The notes beneath the pieces are model-generated. The model ran no database searches, was not told the origin of the DNA, and was given only the letters and a program-made list of their open reading frames with translations. Positions 7,504 to 9,857 of a stretch of DNA of 9,857 bases are shown one piece after another. The stretch comes from UBA7236 sp043727235 (GTDB lineage Bacteria > Bacteroidota > Bacteroidia > Chitinophagales > BACL12), in NCBI GenBank assembly GCA_043727235.1, contig JAYSYX010000248.1:1-9857 (forward strand). Reading direction: 5' to 3'. Both the position numbers and the translations under genes were made by a program. The first letter of the stretch is position 1. Each line of letters starts with the position of its first letter.

Positions 7504-9057
7504 ATGAAAAACGATATAACCATTTTATGGGCTGATGATGAGATTGACATGTTGAAACCACAAATTCTCTTTTTGGAGGAAAAAGGATATCATGTTGAAG
7601 GGGTGAGCAACGGACAAGATGCCGTGGAAAAATGCACCGATCCCGATATTGATGTAATTTTTTTGGATGAAGGAATGCCGGGTTTATCAGGTTTGGAGAC
7701 TCTTTCATTGATAAAAGATAAACGACCATCAGTTCCTATCGTAATGATCACGAAAAATGAAACGGAGGGTTTAATGGAAGAGGCCATCGGTTCTCAGATA
7801 AGTGATTATTTAATTAAACCGGTTAAATCGCAACAAATTTTATTGACCTTAAAAAAAATAATCGATAATAAGCGATTGGTTTCTGAAAAAACCGATAGTA
7901 ATTATCAAAAAGATTTTCAAAAGATATTTTTTACACTGCAGGATAATCTGGATCATGAACAGTGGTTTGATATTTATAAAAAATTAGTGCATTGGGAAAT
8001 TCAGTTGGATAAAACCGGCGCTACCAATATGAAAGAAGTGCTTACTTCACAAAAAGCCGAAGCGAATGTGGAGTTCGGAAAATTTATCGACAGAAATTAT
8101 TTGAACTGGTTAAGTGGAAAAACTTCTGCACCAATTATGTCGCATACGGTTATGAAGGAAAAAGTATTTCCGCTTTTAAGTGATACAATTCCCACCTTTT
8201 TTATATTAATTGATAATTTGCGATTTGATCAATGGAAAATAATTGAACCATTAATTTCCGAATCATTTAAATTAAAATCGGAGGATCATTTTTATAGTAT
8301 ATTGCCTACGGCTACTCAATATGCACGTAATGCAATTTTTGCAGGATTATTACCAAGTGAAATTGAAAAACGTTTACCTAACTTATGGCTGAACGATGAA
8401 GATGAGGGAGGAAAAAATATGCAGGAGCCCGAATTTTTAAAAGACAATATTGTAAGAAATCGTTTGAGCATTAAATACAGTTATCACAAAATATTAAATC
8501 ACTCGGAAGGAAAAAATCTCGAGGATAATATTCTGAATTTAATGACCAACGATCTGAATGTTATCGTATATAATTTCGTGGATATGCTTTCGCATGCGCG
8601 CACAGAGATGGAAGTATTAAAAGAATTAGCGAGTGATGAAACGGCATATCGATCTTTAACACGCTCCTGGTTCGATCATTCACCATTATACAATGCACTG
8701 CGAAAATTAGCGGATAAAAAAATTCGTCTCATTATAACTACCGATCACGGAACAATTAGAGTAAATACTCCGAGTAAAGTTTTAGCCGACAGAAATGCAA
8801 CAACAAATCTTCGATACAAAAGCGGAAAAAATTTACAATACAACAAAAAAGATGTATTTGAAGTAAAGATTCCGGTTGATGCAGGATTACCAAAACAACA
8901 TATCAGCAGCACCTTTATTTTTGCTAAGGAAGATTGTTTTTTTGCTTACCCGAATAATTACAATCACTATGTGAATTATTTTAAAAATACCTTTCAGCAT
9001 GGTGGCGTGAGTTTGGAGGAGATGGTGGTGCCGTTTGCTGTGTATGAAAGCTTCTGA
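7504..9057 (+). CDS. porX: PorX-type response regulator with PglZ domain, T9SS regulator
   Basis: The 517-residue protein matches the length and architecture of PorX. In P. gingivalis, PorX works with PorY and SigP to control the type IX secretion system and has been reported to be a zinc-dependent phosphodiesterase acting on oligonucleotides. Residues 1 to about 122 form a receiver domain with acidic pair Asp11-Asp12 (ILWADDE), phospho-acceptor Asp55 (VIFLDEGMPG), Thr83 and Lys105 (DYLIKP). Residues about 125-205 are a helical linker. Residues about 207-517 are the PglZ domain of the alkaline phosphatase superfamily. Candidate metal-site residues are Asp237 (LIDNLRFDQW), Thr271 (LPTATQYAR), Asp360 and His364 (VDMLSHART), Asp414-His415 (TTDHGTIR) and His499 (FQHGGVS). 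All key residues look present, so both modules should be active. There is no DNA-binding domain. The gene is divergent from the HD-lpx operon and convergent with the gene at the right edge. Confidence 0.93.
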   Translation: MKNDITILWADDEIDMLKPQILFLEEKGYHVEGVSNGQDAVEKCTDPDIDVIFLDEGMPGLSGLETLSLIKDKRPSVPIVMITKNETEGLMEEAIGSQISDYLIKPVKSQQILLTLKKIIDNKRLVSEKTDSNYQKDFQKIFFTLQDNLDHEQWFDIYKKLVHWEIQLDKTGATNMKEVLTSQKAEANVEFGKFIDRNYLNWLSGKTSAPIMSHTVMKEKVFPLLSDTIPTFFILIDNLRFDQWKIIEPLISESFKLKSEDHFYSILPTATQYARNAIFAGLLPSEIEKRLPNLWLNDEDEGGKNMQEPEFLKDNIVRNRLSIKYSYHKILNHSEGKNLEDNILNLMTNDLNVIVYNFVDMLSHARTEMEVLKELASDETAYRSLTRSWFDHSPLYNALRKLADKKIRLIITTDHGTIRVNTPSKVLADRNATTNLRYKSGKNLQYNKKDVFEVKIPVDAGLPKQHISSTFIFAKEDCFFAYPNNYNHYVNYFKNTFQHGGVSLEEMVVPFAVYESF

Positions 9058-9058
9058 G

Positions 9059-9125
9059 GGTGAGTGGTGAGTGGTGAGCCTGCCTGCCGACTGCGTCAGC
9101 GGCAGGCAGGTGGTGAGTTTGTGAG
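9059..9125 (+). repeat. Heptamer tandem repeat GGTGAGT, interrupted
   Basis: Starting two bases after the porX stop, GGTGAGT occurs at 9059-9065 and 9066-9072, then GGTGAG at 9073-9078. After the palindrome the array resumes with T at 9111, GGTGAGT at 9112-9118 and a degenerate TTGTGAG. Removing the 32-base palindrome restores four perfect copies in register. The array lies between convergent genes and encodes nothing recognisable. Confidence 0.85.
9079..9110. repeat. 32-base palindrome (REP-like hairpin)
   Basis: Two perfect 11-base arms, CCTGCCTGCCG (9079-9089) and CGGCAGGCAGG (9100-9110), flank a 10-base centre that itself pairs as CTG/CAG (9091-9093 with 9097-9099) around a CGT loop. The element is far more GC-rich than its surroundings and sits between the 3' ends of convergent genes, the usual place for REP-type elements. 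No T-run follows on either strand, so it is not a standard intrinsic terminator, though it could stabilise 3' mRNA ends. Confidence 0.85.
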
Positions 9126-9222
9126 CAGGGTGGAAAAGGGTGAATGGGTTTGATTTAGGTATGCCAATGTAGTGTCTTCACTCCTATTAAATATACTAAA
9201 TTTCATACAATGCCGATGGGTA

Positions 9223-9857
9223 TTATAGTTCACTTAAATCGATAATGTTTAATAAAGATTGATTTGAGATAGGCTGTTGAAGACTCCTTGGAATTAACAA
9301 AGCCATATAAATTGTATTGCCAAAATTAAAAAACATTATATTTTTGAAATTGATATTTTCTCTATTATAAATTACCATTTTTAATTCATTATCACCAAAT
9401 ACAATTATTTGGTTTGCATCTAAAGATGCAAAAAAATATTTATTATTTGAAATCACTGTGTCAATAATATTCACTGAGTTTATTGCTAATTTGAAATTAT
9501 TTTTAATTTCAAAATCATGTTCGAAAGCGATCATCGTTTTTTCACCATAAATTGTGTTGAGCTTTTTAAGCTCACTTTCTGACTTAATACTATCTATTTT
9601 GATCAAATTAATGTCGCTCACATCATATCCATTTAATTCATTTATTTTCCAAATTATTAAATTATATTCATTGTCATAATTATAAAAATAAATTGAATCC
9701 TCGTTCGATCCATTTAAAAAGTAAATCAGTTTAATTTTATTTAGCGTTGTATCATTAATAAATTGATGGGGAATTTTGACTAAATTAAATTTTTGCTCAT
9801 TATACCCATACACAGTTGCCTTTCTAATAAGGATAATAAAAATTATTGAAGAAAAAA
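9223..9857 (-). CDS. Hypothetical AT-rich protein, partial at the N-terminus
   Basis: I do not recognise this family. The frame can be read from a GTG at 9813 (196 residues), but it stays open for 14 more codons to the right edge. Those codons give a hydrophobic stretch (SSIIFIILI followed by RKATVYGY) that looks like part of a signal peptide or membrane anchor. The real start is therefore probably outside the window. The visible part is rich in Asn, Ile, Phe and Tyr, has no cysteine, and alternates short hydrophobic strands with polar turns (NKYFFASLD, NQIIVFGDNELKMVIYN), suggesting an all-beta fold, perhaps propeller-like. No catalytic motif is visible. Base composition differs from the operon: 11 G or C in bases 9301-9360 against 28 in 3061-3120. 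That may mean a fast-evolving or acquired gene, or only a surface-protein codon bias. It is convergent with porX across 165 bases. Confidence 0.6.
   Translation of the reverse strand, partial: FSSIIFIILIRKATVYGYNEQKFNLVKIPHQFINDTTLNKIKLIYFLNGSNEDSIYFYNYDNEYNLIIWKINELNGYDVSDINLIKIDSIKSESELKKLNTIYGEKTMIAFEHDFEIKNNFKLAINSVNIIDTVISNNKYFFASLDANQIIVFGDNELKMVIYNRENINFKNIMFFNFGNTIYMALLIPRSLQQPISNQSLLNIIDLSEL

Noticed and set aside
9079..9110. Palindrome as a rho-independent terminator for porX
   Set aside because: The stem is strong, but no T-run follows on either strand.
9059..9125. CRISPR array
   Set aside because: The units are contiguous 7-mers with a single palindrome, with no spacers of regular length and no cas genes.
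9126..9150. Possible G-quadruplex on the plus strand
   Set aside because: There are only three GGG runs (9128-9130, 9138-9140, 9146-9148) plus one GG, which is too weak to call.

Overview
The window looks like chromosomal DNA from a member of the Bacteroidota. Three things point there: an LpxC-FabZ fusion gene, a PorX-type response regulator carrying a PglZ domain, and promoter-like boxes of the Bacteroidota form (TTG, 19 bases, TAnnTTTG) with no obvious Shine-Dalgarno sequences. The genus cannot be fixed from what is visible.

Layout. Bases 1-2114 (minus strand) hold the first 704 codons of a secreted protein with an N-terminal jelly-roll-like domain and a parallel beta-helix; its C-terminus lies off the left edge. 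Bases 2206-7398 (minus strand) are a compact operon, read right to left: an HD-domain phosphohydrolase, lpxD, the lpxC-fabZ fusion, lpxA, and a lone ABC ATPase. Two junctions are 4-base ATGA overlaps, one is a 4-base gap, and one (lpxD to lpxC) is an unusually long 109-base gap. Bases 7399-7503 form a short divergent control region with promoter-like boxes facing each other. Bases 7504-9057 (plus strand) encode PorX, the regulator associated with the type IX secretion system (T9SS). Bases 9058-9222 separate two convergent genes and hold a heptamer tandem repeat split by a 32-base palindrome. Bases 9223-9857 (minus strand) hold the 3' part of an AT-rich gene of unknown function.

How the genes fit together. 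LpxA, LpxC and LpxD carry out the first three committed steps of lipid A synthesis, and FabZ serves fatty-acid elongation, which competes with LpxA for the same 3-hydroxyacyl-ACP pool. PorX controls T9SS, which in Porphyromonas gingivalis exports proteins and anchors them to a special LPS. The beta-helix protein is a plausible T9SS cargo, although its diagnostic C-terminal domain is outside the window. The region therefore pairs LPS synthesis with secretion control, with a shared control region between the two transcription units. The main points for a second look are the face-to-face promoter boxes, the palindrome sitting exactly inside a tandem repeat, the ABC ATPase lacking its usual Q-loop and H-loop residues, and an HD phosphohydrolase next to PorX, another predicted phosphohydrolase. 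Most of the rest is a conserved Bacteroidota neighbourhood rather than a new system.
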